NCBI RefSeq assembly: GCF_018143015.1
Contig: NC_054749.1
Coordinates: 30,414,411-30,478,410 of the forward strand
Length of the DNA stretch: 64,000 bases
DNA from: Lytechinus variegatus
Taxonomy: Eukaryota; Echinodermata; Echinoidea; Temnopleuroida; Toxopneustidae
Reading direction: 5' to 3'
In this document: in pieces, positions 1-21,542 of the stretch
Numbering within the stretch: the first letter of the stretch is position 1
How the letters are laid out: every line of letters starts with the position of its first letter
Program-made: the position numbers and the translations under genes
Notes under the pieces: model-generated
Seen by the model: the letters and a program-made list of their open reading frames with translations, nothing else
Database searches by the model: none
Told to the model about the DNA's origin: nothing

Positions 1-200
1 CTGGATTGAGCTTGTGATCCAGTTGTAAGGATTCGACATGTCATATCCTTACAATTTTCCTTGCGATTTGTCTCTGACTGGTATGCAACTCTCAAGTTGA
101 CAAGAGCTGTGACGTCACATTTCCCTTCACTCGGTCACAGACCAGTCGGGTCGTAAGGTGTGCGGTGGCCTTTAGAGTTGGCATGTCTATTTTGAGTAGG
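1..200. repeat. Inverted-repeat-rich segment with a CRE palindrome
   Basis: A 10-bp perfect stem (TTGTAAGGAT at 23-32, its complement at 45-54) is followed by nested stems GACTGGT/ACCAGTC and CTGTGAC/GTCACAG between about 76 and 149. The palindrome TGACGTCA at 110-117 matches a CREB/ATF site. The layered inverted repeats suggest part of a foldback MITE, possibly cut by the window edge. No coding sequence is visible. Confidence 0.4.
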
Positions 201-340
201 CCTGCGGGCTAAACATATGAACCGTGCCTGGGCTATTGTGCACTATACTGAATATGTGCATGACATAAACTATTCTTTCTACTTGTTTCTTTTTCTGTCT
301 TACCAAGTATTCTTATAGAATTTGATTTAGTTTAATGTAT

Positions 341-452
341 GATGAAAGAGCAAAGACCTTGCCAAAGGACCTAGGTGCTATGACGGGGGATCAAACCCAA
401 TACTTTCATATGTAAAGTCAGTCCCTGGCCTTAGACAACTTGACCATGGCAT
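341..452 (-). mobile_element. tRNA-derived SINE fragment
   Basis: Read on the minus strand, the segment has a tRNA-like body with a box A-like region (GTCAAGTTGTCTAAGG) and box B (GGGTTTGATCC). It is followed by a tail, CCTTTGGCAAGGTCTTTGC, of the kind that follows tRNA heads in SINEs. The acceptor and anticodon stems do not fold cleanly, so this is a decayed SINE head and not a tRNA gene. Confidence 0.5.
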
Positions 453-520
453 TACTATGTTTATGTGCACTTTGGAAGGCAAGGAGCCCTCTACTGTTTG
501 ACATTATGTAGCTGATATAT

Positions 521-1097
521 TTAAAGGTCAAGTCCACCCCAGAAAAATGTTGATTTTAATAAATAGAGAAAAATCAAACTAGCACAACAGTGAAAATTTT
601 ATCAAAATCGGATGTAAAGTAAGAAAGTTATAAAATTCTAAAGTTTCAATTATTTTTCACAGAACAGTGATATGTACAAATGAGTGACATGCAAATGAGA
701 TAGTCGATGATGTCACTCAATCACTACTGCTTTTGTTTTTTATTATTTGAATTATACAACATTTCATTTTTTGTTTAACCATATAGTATTAAGCAATGCT
801 AATTCCACATGTTCAGGGAGGAATTAATCGTTGTTTCATTTTGCATTGAGGAGAAAATTTGAATATTTCATATAATAAAATACAAAAGAAATAGTGAGTG
901 GATGATGTCATCAGTCTCCTCATTTGCATACAGACCAGGATGTGCATATAACTGTTTTGTGAAATGAAGCGAAATTTTAAAATATAACTTTCTTATTTCA
1001 CGTCCGATTTTGATGAAATTTTCAGTGTTATGCTTGTTGAATTTTTCTCTTTTTATTCAAATCCATTTTTTTTTTGGGGGGTGGACTTGACCTTTAA
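521..1097. mobile_element. Long-TIR foldback element, family A (TTAA-AGGTCAAGTCC), near full length
   Basis: The ends are near-perfect inverses: TTAAAGGTCAAGTCCACCCC on the left and GGGGTGGACTTGACCTTTAA on the right. The arms stay complementary for roughly 200 bp and include the segment AAAATCGGATGTAAA and its inverse. The centre is a unique AT-rich stretch and there is no ORF. Related copies lie at 5074-5647, 17221-17587, 45962-46150 (half) and 62215-62821. TTAA at both borders is consistent with a TTAA target duplication, as in piggyBac or Kolobok-like transposition. The family assignment is inference. Confidence 0.8.
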
Positions 1098-3268
1098 ATT
1101 GAAGACCTGATTTTGAATATGCTACCTGAGTACTTATTACTTATCATTGCAGACAGAGATGAGATCCTAATTTTTGGTTAGTTTTTATCTATAGTTTGAA
1201 AGATCTGGTTAATTATTGTACGATGTGTCAATTTATGTTTATTCATGTACTAAATGATTCAGGTACTTTTTGGTCTGTTTTTGTTTTGATAATACATTTT
1301 CTTTCATACATTGTTTTATATTGATAAATCTATTTCACAAAAGATGATCAGAATTTATGAATTGATTGTGTATTTTCCTTTTTAGAATACGTTGTCTAGA
1401 ACCATATAATCATTGTAAAACAATATTTTCTTATGTAAGACATTTTTAAAAGAAATTTTTATATTTATCAGTGGCTCTGCATTTGATAAGTCTGTGCAAT
1501 TCTTCAATGTATAATATAACTTCAAATAAAGTGTGTGACTTGTAACAAACAATGAAGAACATTTTAAATGAAATGATTTGAATTGCCAGCACAGATATTG
1601 ATTCTTTCATGAAGAGCAGATACGCTTATAACAGCCTTGTATGTTATTAAGATAATGCTGCATGTAAGTTTTTTTTTTTCGGTGCTTATTTTCTCAGCAC
1701 CAGACCAACCCCATTGTAAAAGCGTAAAAAGTAGCATGGATCTGCTACAGTTACAGAACGCTTGTGGTGCAGACTATTTTTGTGCGGGCCTGGTGCGTAC
1801 AAACCAAAATCATGAGTTACTGAAAACGGTATAGAGTACCCAAAGTGGTATAAATGGGATGTCACTGAGGTGATTCTTAATGTATCAAATAAAGGTGCAG
1901 CAACTACATTTTTTTCTGAATATTGGAAAGGTATATAAACTAATAGTTCAACTATGCAAGAGTAGTGTCATGGTATCTTTGTAGTGTAAATGTGATGCAA
2001 AGCTCTTTCACTGGATGATACAGTTATTATTACATATGCCACACAAATTTGACACTGAATAATAAGGCCAAAGAAAAAGGCTTGTGGTTTCTTATGAAAA
2101 TGTAGAAGAGTTTATTATTATTTTATAAGAGATTATATAAGAACAGATCAGAAAATAATGTTTGTAAAAAGGAACAATGTTATATATGCAATGTATATTC
2201 TTCCAATTTCATTTTATGATGAATTAACAGTACTTTGTAAATTATTTACCAAATATACAGTATTCTGTATGTATTTTGATGAATGTGCTGTATTCTGCAT
2301 TTTTAAAAGTTTTGAAAATATTCCAGTAACATATAATAAGTGTATAATATTCATAATTTGTGTTTGATTTGTAAATTCTGAAAATATACAGAAATATGTA
2401 ACATACCGCAGACAGCAATCTAGTTCTTTGTTCTCACAATTCTGTTTAAGAATATGTTCATTTGTTTTGAAAACGATGTTGTTTACTGCATCAAACTTCA
2501 AGGGTAGATCAAGAATTTCATAGAATTGGGGTCTAGAAAATTTGATATTTTGTTGAAAATTTCTCACACACACTTAATGAAGGTTTTTGGCAAGCAATAG
2601 CATAATTACCACCCCAAAATTGTCACACCCTGCTTTATCTGTCATTGAATTTACTTATCTAATTATCAAAATTACGGGTTGAGCAGGGGAATTCTCTCTG
2701 GATCTGCCTCATGGTCAAATGAGCTATGTGTCATGATAAAATATTGGGCAATAAGAGACAATGTTCCAATTAAATCATAAATAGATACATAGCCCAACTT
2801 GGGTGAAGCGTTGATCGAACTAAGCAGCAATCAATTCAAGATAAAGAATAAAAGAAAAATCACTGGATGAGGCAGAAATCACATGTGCTCCCATCCCCCT
2901 TTAGCCCAAAATGGGTCATGCCCTCCCAATTTGTTGCAAATTTCCTTATTTTTTTATAAAACACATCTATGCCCTTTTGTCATGTTCTTAATCCCATTAT
3001 GCGACACAGCAAAGCGCATTTTTTTTTACAACCGTTCAAAAGATTATTCTGTATTGCTGAATGTATGTAGCACACATCTCTCTTACTACAGTTTACTCTT
3101 TTGTCTTTTTTTTTCTTTTCCTACATCCCTGTTCCCCTCCCTCCTCTTCTCCCTTTTTTCACTACTTAAAACACCACAGGGATGGAGGGGAAGGAGGGAG
3201 GTGCAATGACATGAACAATAAAGAAACTTAGCCATGTTAGCATTCTCGGTCTCAATGGGGTGTAAAAC
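1098..3268. other. Gene-poor AT-rich spacer
   Basis: No supported coding sequence, RNA gene or clear repeat was found. Short open frames here are AT-rich with no recognisable domain. AATAAA motifs occur (for example near 1527), so part could be 3' UTR of a gene off the left edge, but no exon supports that. A pyrimidine-rich tract runs from about 3060 to 3170. Confidence 0.4.
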
Positions 3269-3410
3269 GGGGCCATTTTATTAAAGACTTGTTTTGATTA
3301 CAAAACTCCACAATTTCTATAACAAGTTAATTATCAGCCAATCAAATAAAATTATTTTAGTATTTTTCAACTGTTTTTGCAAATATGCTTATTTTATGAA
3401 ACAGGCCCAC
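3269..3410. mobile_element. Degenerate palindromic MITE (GGGCC...TTTCATAAAG type)
   Basis: The left end GGGGCCATTTTATTAAAG and the right end TTTTATGAAACAGGCCC are imperfect inverses. They match in style the better kept copies at 19969-20127 and 60632-60789. The interior AATTATCAGCCAATCA resembles the ATTGGCTG segment of those copies. Decay makes the borders approximate. Confidence 0.45.
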
Positions 3411-5073
3411 GGGCTGTTCATGGAGTTCCATCCTCTCTCTTTATTGTAATAATGAAGGTCTTTTTTTCGTGATTGTTGTCGGCAGTATAACTGAGAACTT
3501 ACGTGCATTATTTCAGTATTGCTGCGTGAAAGTGTACACTGTAGTGATCAATTTTAAGAAAGCAGAGAAAAATAAATCAAAGATTAATCTTGTAGCTTCA
3601 TAGCAATGGTCTGGGACTCGAGAATGACTGGAGCGAAGTTAGGTTCGGGGGGGGGGGGGGGTAGGCAACACAGAGGACATTTTAATGGGCGCAAAATCAT
3701 AATAAAGAAGATTTAGAAGATTTTACACCCCACCCTTTGAAAGTGAAATTAATGCACGGAAAAAAGGGCACAGATCTTTTTTTTTTTGGGGGGGGGGGTT
3801 AAGTTAGGTTTCTTTGCGAGGTTCTTGCACAATTGCTCTCAGCAAAGCACAATGTTGTGCGCCCTTTATAGTTCTGGAACCTTGACTTCCTTTTTGTGGA
3901 ACCATCATAGCCCATGCTTGGAGTTTGCATTTGTTAAATGTGAATCATTGCTTGGAAGAAACGTAACCTCTGAGGGCGGCAATTCTTTTGAGGGCCGAAG
4001 AATCGTTAAAAAAATAAAGAAAACTGAATAAAGAAATAAAAGAAAAATGATGTTTAGAGAATTTTGCGCCCGACCCTTTTGGAGGTGAATGCATCTAAAC
4101 TCGTCTTTGAAGAGTTTAAAGGGCAGCATTTTCGCAACGCTCTAATTCTTTGGTTTCTTCCATACTCTATCTTTATTCTTTATTTTATTATCCGATAAGT
4201 CTACGAAAATTGAAATATTTCATACTCACGAGAAGTTTAGTGAGTTTCCTGTCGCACATGTTGCGCATTTTACTGTTTGTGAAATCCTGGGGAATGTTTT
4301 ATTAACATTTCGTCCGACAAATTGTCAGATTTAACAACTTTCCTTAATTTTGATTGGCTGAGAAGCATTGTTACTATGGTAAATGTCGGATAAAACAAGA
4401 CTTCTCAGATAAAGCGTACGTTAAGTCCTTTCATGAAACGCTCCCCTGGAAAATGAGCGAAAACAATAAAATGACATCAATTTAATTCAGTTAAACCGAA
4501 TGATATGGTTTAATAAGCCAATAATAATAATAATAATACATATATATATATATGATTAATCATTCAATCGGTGAAAGCTGGTGTATATACCGTCCAGAAA
4601 TGGATCACAGAAAGTTATTCATTAAGATGTTCAAATCGGTCCTTCCAAGAAATGAAATACTCTTGCCACGATTTATAATCCTGCTTCCATTGCTGTACGT
4701 CCTCCGTTATTGATTCTGATAGAAAGCGGGAATGAGAACAATTCGTTAATATAACTCATAAAAATTACGAATGAATGCATTTTATCTCTGCCGGCAGATG
4801 GGTGAAAATGTTACCCAATTTCAGGAGATAATTTAGGAAAAGGTGACCTGAGAGATAGTGTGCTGTTAATCAACGAGCCCACTGGAAATGACTGAGTTAT
4901 TTTCACTCCTAATTTCAACTCTTGTTTTTGTAAACTTTTCACTCATTTAAAAGGGGTAAATTCTAGGGATAGATTAAGCGTCATACTTGAGATGAGTAAA
5001 ATTGGGCAAATTTCTAAATTGCAAGAATTCGTATTTATTTGTGTGATATTCGATTCATATATCACGTTTAAGA
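3411..5073. other. Spacer with poly-G runs and a decayed MITE
   Basis: Poly-G tracts lie near 3646-3661 and 3789-3799. A degenerate palindromic MITE, recognisable from GATTGGCTGAGAAGC and a terminal TTTCATGAAACG, spans roughly 4290-4446. An (AAT)n(AT)n microsatellite lies at about 4525-4553. No coding feature is supported. Confidence 0.4.
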
Positions 5074-5647
5074 TTAAATTGAAGGTCATTCCGCCCCAGA
5101 AAAATGTTGATATGAGTAAATATAGAAGAATCAAACTAGCATAACACTGAAAATTTCACCAAAATCGGATGTAAATAAGAAAGTTATGACAAAAAAGTTT
5201 CGCTTATTTTTCACAAAACAGTAATATGCACGATTCAGTGACATGCAAATGAGACAGAAGATGATTATCACTCACTTTTACTAATGTACTTTATCGCTTT
5301 AATTATACAATATTTCATTTTGTACATACTTGACAATAAGGACCAACTTGACTGAACCATGTAGTATTAAACAAAGCTAGTTGTTGACGGAGGAATTAAA
5401 CGTTGTTTTACTGAACAATGAGGAGAAAATTAGAATATTTCATATAATAAAATACAAAAGAAATAGTGAGTGGACGACGTCGTCAGTTTCCTCATTTGCA
5501 TTCTGTTTTGTAACATTTACGAAACTTTAAAATGTCATAACTTTTTTTTATTTTACATTCGATTTTGATGAAATTTTCAGCGTTTTGCTTGCTAGATTTT
5601 TCACTTTTTATTCAAATTAACTTTGTTGGAGTGGACTTGTTCTTTAA
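5074..5647. mobile_element. Long-TIR foldback element, family A, diverged copy
   Basis: It is colinear with the 521-1097 copy through both arms and the central CATATAATAAAATACAAAAG segment, but has more substitutions, mostly in the left end (GAAGGTCATTCCGCCCC). It lies just downstream of the carboxylesterase stop. On the minus strand its right arm contains AATAAA near 5605, which could act as a polyadenylation signal for that gene; this is inference. Confidence 0.75.
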
Positions 5648-6100
5648 ATATTGGAATCAATATAATGGCTAACCAACATAGTTTTGTCGTACCTTTCATT
5701 AAACATTTATAGTTATTGCACAAAGTAATCGGTCACTATAGATTCACACATTTTGGGTGAGTTGATTGCCCGACAATTTGTTGTTTCTCATTGATCAATA
5801 ATCAAAATGCATTGACACATAATTAACACATATGTTGTAGGTTTGAGTGTAATTAAGTAACCCTTAACAGAATTCACCGAAAGGTAGAGGTTAATTTTAC
5901 CCCAATATAAATGTGACCACAGATGACACAACTGTTTGGCAAGAATGTGACCAAAAAAAATTGTAACATTTTCTTTTAAGTGGTCAGTGATTTAAACACG
6001 CTTGGAAATGATGTGCGCAGTTTGGGGCAAGAAAATCAAACCAACATACGCAATGATATTTGCCAAAATTTGTTTATACGTATCAAAAAGCAAATTTACA

Positions 6101-15652
<9,552 letters not shown>

Positions 15653-17220
15653 TTCTGCTTTATGTTTTTGAGAAAGTAGTTAGGCATATAATAGGCCTAT
15701 CGTGACGCATTAGGCCCTCGCGTTTCAGGACGAGGTACGACTTCCTATTCAAAAGGAGTATCGACTTGCACGTTCGCTGTTGAAATAATAATAACATGAC
15801 CTTGATACCCTTCTATTTGCTGCATGTTTATGAAAAAGTACATTATTGGATACTAGTTGAAACTAACAAACCACTTTCAACTGTAATTCCTTCATGTATC
15901 TCTTCGTTCTTTCACCAAGAGCAAACGAACTCTCTTCATTCTACATCTACCCTTTTACATGTCATTCCCGAATCCAGAAAACAGGATGGCTTCATTCGAT
16001 TCTTTTCAATCTCTTACCCACCATGTCCACGCCTGTAATTGGAGCAGATTCATGAAATTCTCTCCAAATTTATGAAACATTACATGTACCTGACTAATAG
16101 GCCTTTCAATACGCATCTGAACCACAATCTGTTAAAAAAATTACTGGATTTAAAACTTAACAGCACTTTGTGTCCTCTGAAAAAGGCGATGAATAAATCA
16201 AATTGTTATAATCATTATTGTTAAATTATTATCATTATTGTTTGCTAGTGTGATATTATAATTATTGTTGTTGTTGGTCATGTAATTATCATCAGCATTA
16301 TCATTTTCACGAATAATATCATTATCATTGTTATTATCATTATACCATGAAAAAGGAAAATCACCGTATCATCTATTATAAACGTATCTTTTTTAAATTA
16401 TTCATTCATTTTTACTTTTCAGTGAAACAAAATGATCGACATGCTAGATAGCTACTGTCTCCCTCTAGCGGTCACAAACTATCTCAGCTGTCTGCCTCGT
16501 GATACCAAGTCTACCCTTTCAGTATCTTTCTTTTATCTTTTTTTTTAATTCTTCTCTTTGGAGTTGGTGCATCTGTTACAGCCATCGTGTAACTTAACAA
16601 GAGCATTTTCCGAGTTACCACTTTTCAAAGCATATAAATGGAATCATGTTCTGTATTGACTGTATGAAAAATGTAATGGTAGACTTGTCCATTTTAGACT
16701 AGGGGAAACCATTCATCACCCAGATAATTATAGAAACCGTCTCAACGATTCAAGTTAAATTTCAATCATTTGAAATACAATATTCAGAAACATTATTGAA
16801 AGTGAAATCTACACTTTTAACTTTCACTGATTAGATAACTCTATACAAAAATTGTAACTTTCCAAAAAAAGAGTATAAGTGTTGAAAACGCTTTTCGGAA
16901 TTTATAAACGGATATTTACTCTTGTTTTGACCACCTCGCACATACACACAGATTTCCTATGCAGTATTTCACCAGTGTGTATATGATGTTATTCTGACTA
17001 TAAGCGGTTTCATCTCATTCCTTCAGTATCTCATATTTATCCTAATCCAGAATCAAATCAATAATGAACCTTTTTTGGTAAGTGATCACCGAGTAATCAT
17101 GATAATTACTCCCTCTAAAACTGTCTTTAAAAATATAATTTTGGAGAAAGATATTTAAATTCCGAGTACAAATTTGAATTGAACACCATATGGGTGGGTA
17201 ACGTTTTGGTAAACTTTGTT
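15653..17220. other. Upstream flank of the carboxylesterase gene; no gene seen
   Basis: This AT-rich spacer should include the carboxylesterase promoter (minus strand), but no TATA box at a convincing distance is seen. ATT/ATC-rich simple sequence lies at about 16205-16345. No coding feature is supported. Confidence 0.35.
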
Positions 17221-17587
17221 TTACAGGGGAAGTCCACCCCTTCAAAATGTTTATTTGAATTTAAACAAATGAATAGTCAAACAAAAAAAATCATTATAAA
17301 TAATCGGATGTGTAATTAGTAGGTTATGATTATTTCTTGTCAAACCTGCAAAATGGAAATATTTTAAAGTAATAATAAAATGCACCATTGACGTTCTCAT
17401 TTGCGATTGGCTTATCACCCGTGTTATGCATAATAACTGTTTTGTGCTGATAAACACAAATTTAGAATTTTATAACTTTCTTAGATTACGTCCGATTTTT
17501 TGATGATATTCTAATCTTTAATCTTCTAATATTCTATGCTTGTTTTACTTCTCTCTAGTTTGTGATTAGGCGGACATCACCTTTAAA
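17221..17587. mobile_element. Long-TIR foldback element, family A-like, short diverged copy
   Basis: It begins GGGGAAGTCCACCCCTTCAA and ends GGCGGACATCACCTTTAA. Internal words such as CATTTGCGATTGGCT, TAACTGTTTTGTG and ACGTCCGATTTTTTGAT parallel family A, but the central region is shorter. It may be an internally deleted or distinct subfamily. Confidence 0.55.
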
Positions 17588-18902
17588 AAATATCAACAAA
17601 ATAAAAAAAACCTTAAGACAAAGCAGTATTGTATGTAGCAAGGTTCATCAAAATTTATATAAAAAACGTATATTTTTCTACATATTATATATTAAAAATG
17701 AAAATATATCAGGCGTCCTGTAAATAGGTATGATTAAAAATATACTAACCACTTTCCTCTTTGCTCATACATGTAGATCATACTTATATCCATACATCCA
17801 CCATCCTAACCATCACTTTGCTGCAACGAACCCCCTTCTTTTTAATTTTCTTTTTTTTAGGCCATGGTCGCCTTCGTCATTGCCAATGTGTTTTTTTTTT
17901 AATTCTTTTAGCCTTTATTCAGATAATATCACAGTTGTCATACACACAAGGGTAATAAATAAAAATATACAAAACAAAGTGAAGTACATGTATACAGCAA
18001 TATAACAAACGGAATATACATTGTGATATACATTTTTGGAACGAAGATTACAAAACCCAAAATACAAAAAAATCACTTGTATTCACTGTATAATAACACG
18101 GTATTGTATAATGAAAAAATCCAAAACAAAGACTTTTTAAGTTCTGCGCAGATAATAAAATTGAAATGGATTTTTTTTTTAAATAGAGATGTAAAGAAGT
18201 TTTCCCACGATAAATATATATATATTTATATCTCCACATTTTGTAAGACAATACAAAAAATGTCTACACGTTTATAGTTAGAAAGTGTATATACAACAAT
18301 CTGAATAAAGATTTTATATATAAACATACACAAAAACAAAACAACAACCAAACAAAAAAAATGTGAACGAAGAGCAACCAAACTGAAACTCATCTACTTT
18401 ATATATTACCCATTTATAATATTGGATTTATTACTATTATTCCAAATACTATATTATATTATAAATTTATTTTATGCAAATTGAGCGTTGTAGCAATGTT
18501 TGACTTTTATCATATCCTGCCTATTACCATCTACGTCATATAAAGAACACATCTGCAAAAAGAGTCCATTCAACATGTTCAATTAGCTACCTGACAGAAG
18601 TAATTAAGCCTGCCAATTGTTGGTCACCGAACCTAAAATAAAATCTGTTCATTTTGAATATACCATTGACATTCCAGATATTACCTTTTATACGCATTTG
18701 GAAAGATTCCCTTCTTTTATAGGCCTAAGCCTTGTTGTTCCCGTGGGCACGGAAAGGACGAAATTTTGAAAACATACATATATTTACTAAAATTTACACA
18801 AAATTCACCATTCATGAGTTGCCTTACACCCGCAAAAAAAAAGAAATCTACGAACGGCCATGGACTATAGTGAGACTATAGGCGATGGCGTCAACATCAA
18901 AT
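17588..18902. other. AT-rich spacer
   Basis: A/T homopolymers are abundant, and short frames reflect AT-rich composition only. On the minus strand, about 17930-18350 has a T/A-rich look with an AATAAAG-type motif that could be an old retrotransposon 3' end, but no family could be named. Confidence 0.3.
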
Positions 18903-18916
18903 GTGTGTGTGTGTGT

Positions 18917-18964
<48 letters not shown>
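18903..18964. repeat. (GT)n(AT)n compound microsatellite
   Basis: A GT tract passes directly into a long AT tract. Frames through it translate only to alternating Tyr-Ile or Val-Cys and are not genes. Confidence 0.95.
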
Positions 18965-18967
<3 letters not shown>

Positions 18968-19922
18968 GAAAGAAAACAAAAGAAGAATACTCTCTAATAT
19001 AGATAACGAGAGAACAAAAATAAAGAAAAGTAATCCTTTGAGCACTGCAAAAAAAAAACTCCCGAAAGACAAATTATAATGCACATTATATGCTAATTTG
19101 ATTGCATATAAACGAAATCAAATGATAAAATCATGCCGTCGCGAGAACCGAAAACCGATTTGCAAAATAAGGACATTGTTCATTAATACCATTCATTCTA
19201 ATGAAAACTTCGTAAAATTTTAAGCAGGAAAAGGGAATATAAAACAGAGATATCCCCGAGTGCACGGAATCCATCTAATTTGAAAGAAAGGAAAGTTAAT
19301 ATCAATGTTATACTCCCGATTATGGCCGGAAAATCCTATTCATTTCATAACATTATTTCAAATATTACTAACAGGAAAAGTAGGCCTGTTCATGAAATAT
19401 AATCGCCGAATTAACAACATATTTTGAATGAGTTGTCGCTTAACATCTTAAATTAATTGTACTAATTTAAATCATGCTTACCTATACGTGAATTCATTTG
19501 ACCAAACAGCTGTCACGCCATGCAACATCTGATTTTAAATTAATGCCCATTTCTTAAATTGCTTGCTGTTTTTATATATTCAAGTGATACACTTGAATAA
19601 TGTTTTGTAGAGATAATGAACCCATGCACATGCGAAAAATGTTATGCTTGCGAATTAATAAAATTAAGAACATGCTGTTTATCCAGTGACTTGTTTGATA
19701 ATTATATTGCGCGGAAAATACATTCAAACTACAAATAATGAAATTCAATGACAAATTGCCAAAGCGATCGTTGCTATTGCGAAATTTAATGATCATAACA
19801 TTAAATGAAATGATTTAAATCTGAAATTGAGAGAGAAAACCTATATTAGATTTATGTATTCGTAAACCTCACATGACCGCGATTTTCTCCTGTGAATATC
19901 TCGGATCTAAGATCTTGCAATC

Positions 19923-20262
19923 TGATCATCTCTTCTAAAAGATGTAGACATGACGAGATCCAAGACCTGGGGCCCGTTTCATAAAGGACTTGCAACTGTT
20001 GTAACTTTGCCATTATGGCAACTTCCATGGAAACCTTGATTCTGATTGGCTGCTGAGCACTGTTACTATGGTAGTTGCTATTATGGCAAAGTTACAACAG
20101 TTGCAAGTCTATTATGAAACGGGTCCCTTGTCTTCTGATCATCACTTCTATAAGATGTAGACATGACGAGATCCAAGATCTTGTCATCTGATCATCTCTT
20201 CTAAAAGATACAGACATGACGAGAGCCAAGATCTTGTCATCTGATCATCTCTCATATAGATC
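19923..20262. repeat. 53-bp tandem array interrupted by a MITE
   Basis: The unit begins GATCATCTCTTCTAAAAGAT and continues through GTAGACATGACGAGATCCAA and GATCTTGTCATCT. About four units are recognisable, two of them flanking a palindromic MITE. GATCCAAGATC-type half-palindromes recur within each unit. Confidence 0.75.
19969..20127. mobile_element. Palindromic MITE (GGGCCCGTTTCATAAAG ends)
   Basis: The ends GGGCCCGTTTCATAAAG and TTATGAAACGGGTCCC are near inverses. The arms continue as TTGCAACTGTTGTAACTTTG / CAAAGTTACAACAGTTGCAA. The loop holds GATTGGCTGCTGAGCACTG. It matches 60632-60789 closely in sequence and size. It sits inside the 53-bp tandem array, so it is younger than the array. Confidence 0.85.
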
Positions 20263-20997
20263 CGATATCTCGTCATAATGACGATGACGTAGAAATGACG
20301 AGATGATTATATGAACATCTGGGTGGCACTTTTAAACTTCCATACATCAGGGAATTGAATCCTGGTCAGAACATGCTTTTGAATGCAGTGAAACTAGACC
20401 AAATCCCGTTTAACCCATTAAAATTTGACCTTACAAATAGTAGTAATGTTCACACGATGATCCAAAACGTGTAGTTTAAGTTGCGCTTTAATTTCCGATT
20501 TCAGTTCAGTTCAGTCCAACTATCTATTTTTTTCATTTGATATCGATTGGTTTACATGATTTCATACATTTTGAATACAGACTGACAGGGGTACTAACCA
20601 CAAGGAAGAAGGCATTAACTCTAAAAAATGAATTGTAATGGTATTGTACTCAGATATACGCTATATAAATGTAGAAATCTAATTTATCTGATTGCTAAAC
20701 CTACTTGAGTACATTATATAGACATTATTTTAGAAGTGGATGTTCATAATTATAAATTGGATTTATGTGCAATAACATTGTGTGTCTACGATGTACTTGT
20801 CATGCTTGTCACAAGCTGACCTTTCAGAGTTGTTACCTGCAATATATTGTATTTTTTTTATATACATATCCTATAAATGTGAATGATGCCTAGCCTTTTA
20901 ATGTTATTTTTTTATTCTATTTTTTTGTTTAAACAAGTGCACACCTAGTTACCAATAATGCATATAGCATTTCCATTTATTTGAAAGCAGGATAAAA

Positions 20998-21115
20998 GGG
21001 CATTGTAGATTAAATGCCTTGCTCACGGGCACTGTAGGTGCCGCGGCCGGGGATCGAACCCGGACTTTCCATGTATAGCTAGGCGCCTTAGACCACTCGG
21101 CCACGGCACCTCCCA
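20998..21115 (-). mobile_element. tRNA-derived SINE head with tail
   Basis: On the minus strand GGTGCCG and CGGCACC form a perfect 7-bp acceptor stem around a tRNA-like body with box A (GGCCGAGTGGTCTAAGG) and box B (GGTTCGATCCC). The anticodon stem pairs poorly. The sequence runs on into GTGAGCAAGGCATTTAATC, a SINE-type tail. This favours a young SINE over a functional tRNA gene. Confidence 0.65.
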
Positions 21116-21298
21116 TTGAGTTGAATTACTCGATTTAGTAACTGAGTAATTCGAGCTTGCATACAGCAGTACAGAGGCTTACAATTTGCCAGGCTTGCGT
21201 GATACCGAGTACATTCCTAAAGTCTCGTTATATCTGAGGGTTTATTGTCCCCCTCGTTTTTATCTGTTTTTTCTGATAATATAACGAAGCTTACAAAA

Positions 21299-21542
21299 TA
21301 GGGACGTACAGATGTTGGGCTTGGGGGCGCCCCAACCTTTTACGGCCAAGAAAAAAATAGAAAAGGAAAGAAAGGGAAAGAGAGAAGGGTGAAATATGAT
21401 ATCATTTTCTAAAAATTATGTCCAAATCTATCACAAAATTGGATCTTTACCATAAAATATGTCGATATTTTGGTCGCTCGCTTTGCTATCTTGCATTTTG
21501 TAATGTTTGCCTTCTCATTTTTTTAGGCTCATTACGCCACTG
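21299..21542. mobile_element. CAGTGGCGTA-type element without tandem units
   Basis: It has a GGGCGCCCC block, a purine-rich tract with GAGAGAAGGGTGAAATATGA, TCGCTCGCTTTGC, and a right end GGCTCATTACGCCACTG. The same layout is seen at 11358-11857. The left end (GGGACGTACAG) is eroded. Confidence 0.5.

Noticed and set aside
3646-3661. Poly-G run as a regulatory G-quadruplex
   Set aside because: Similar homopolymer G or C runs occur at many places in the window with no link to genes, so a specific role is not supported.
18848-19084. Open frames on both strands through the (GT)n(AT)n tract
   Set aside because: They translate to runs of Tyr-Ile or Val-Cys from dinucleotide repeats and have no other support.
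20650-20690. ACGCTATATAAATGTAG as another LINE 3' tail
   Set aside because: The match is short and no coding remnant or ATT repeat tail follows.
21030-21115. Possible functional tRNA gene on the minus strand
   Set aside because: The acceptor stem is perfect, but the anticodon stem pairs poorly and a SINE-type tail follows directly.
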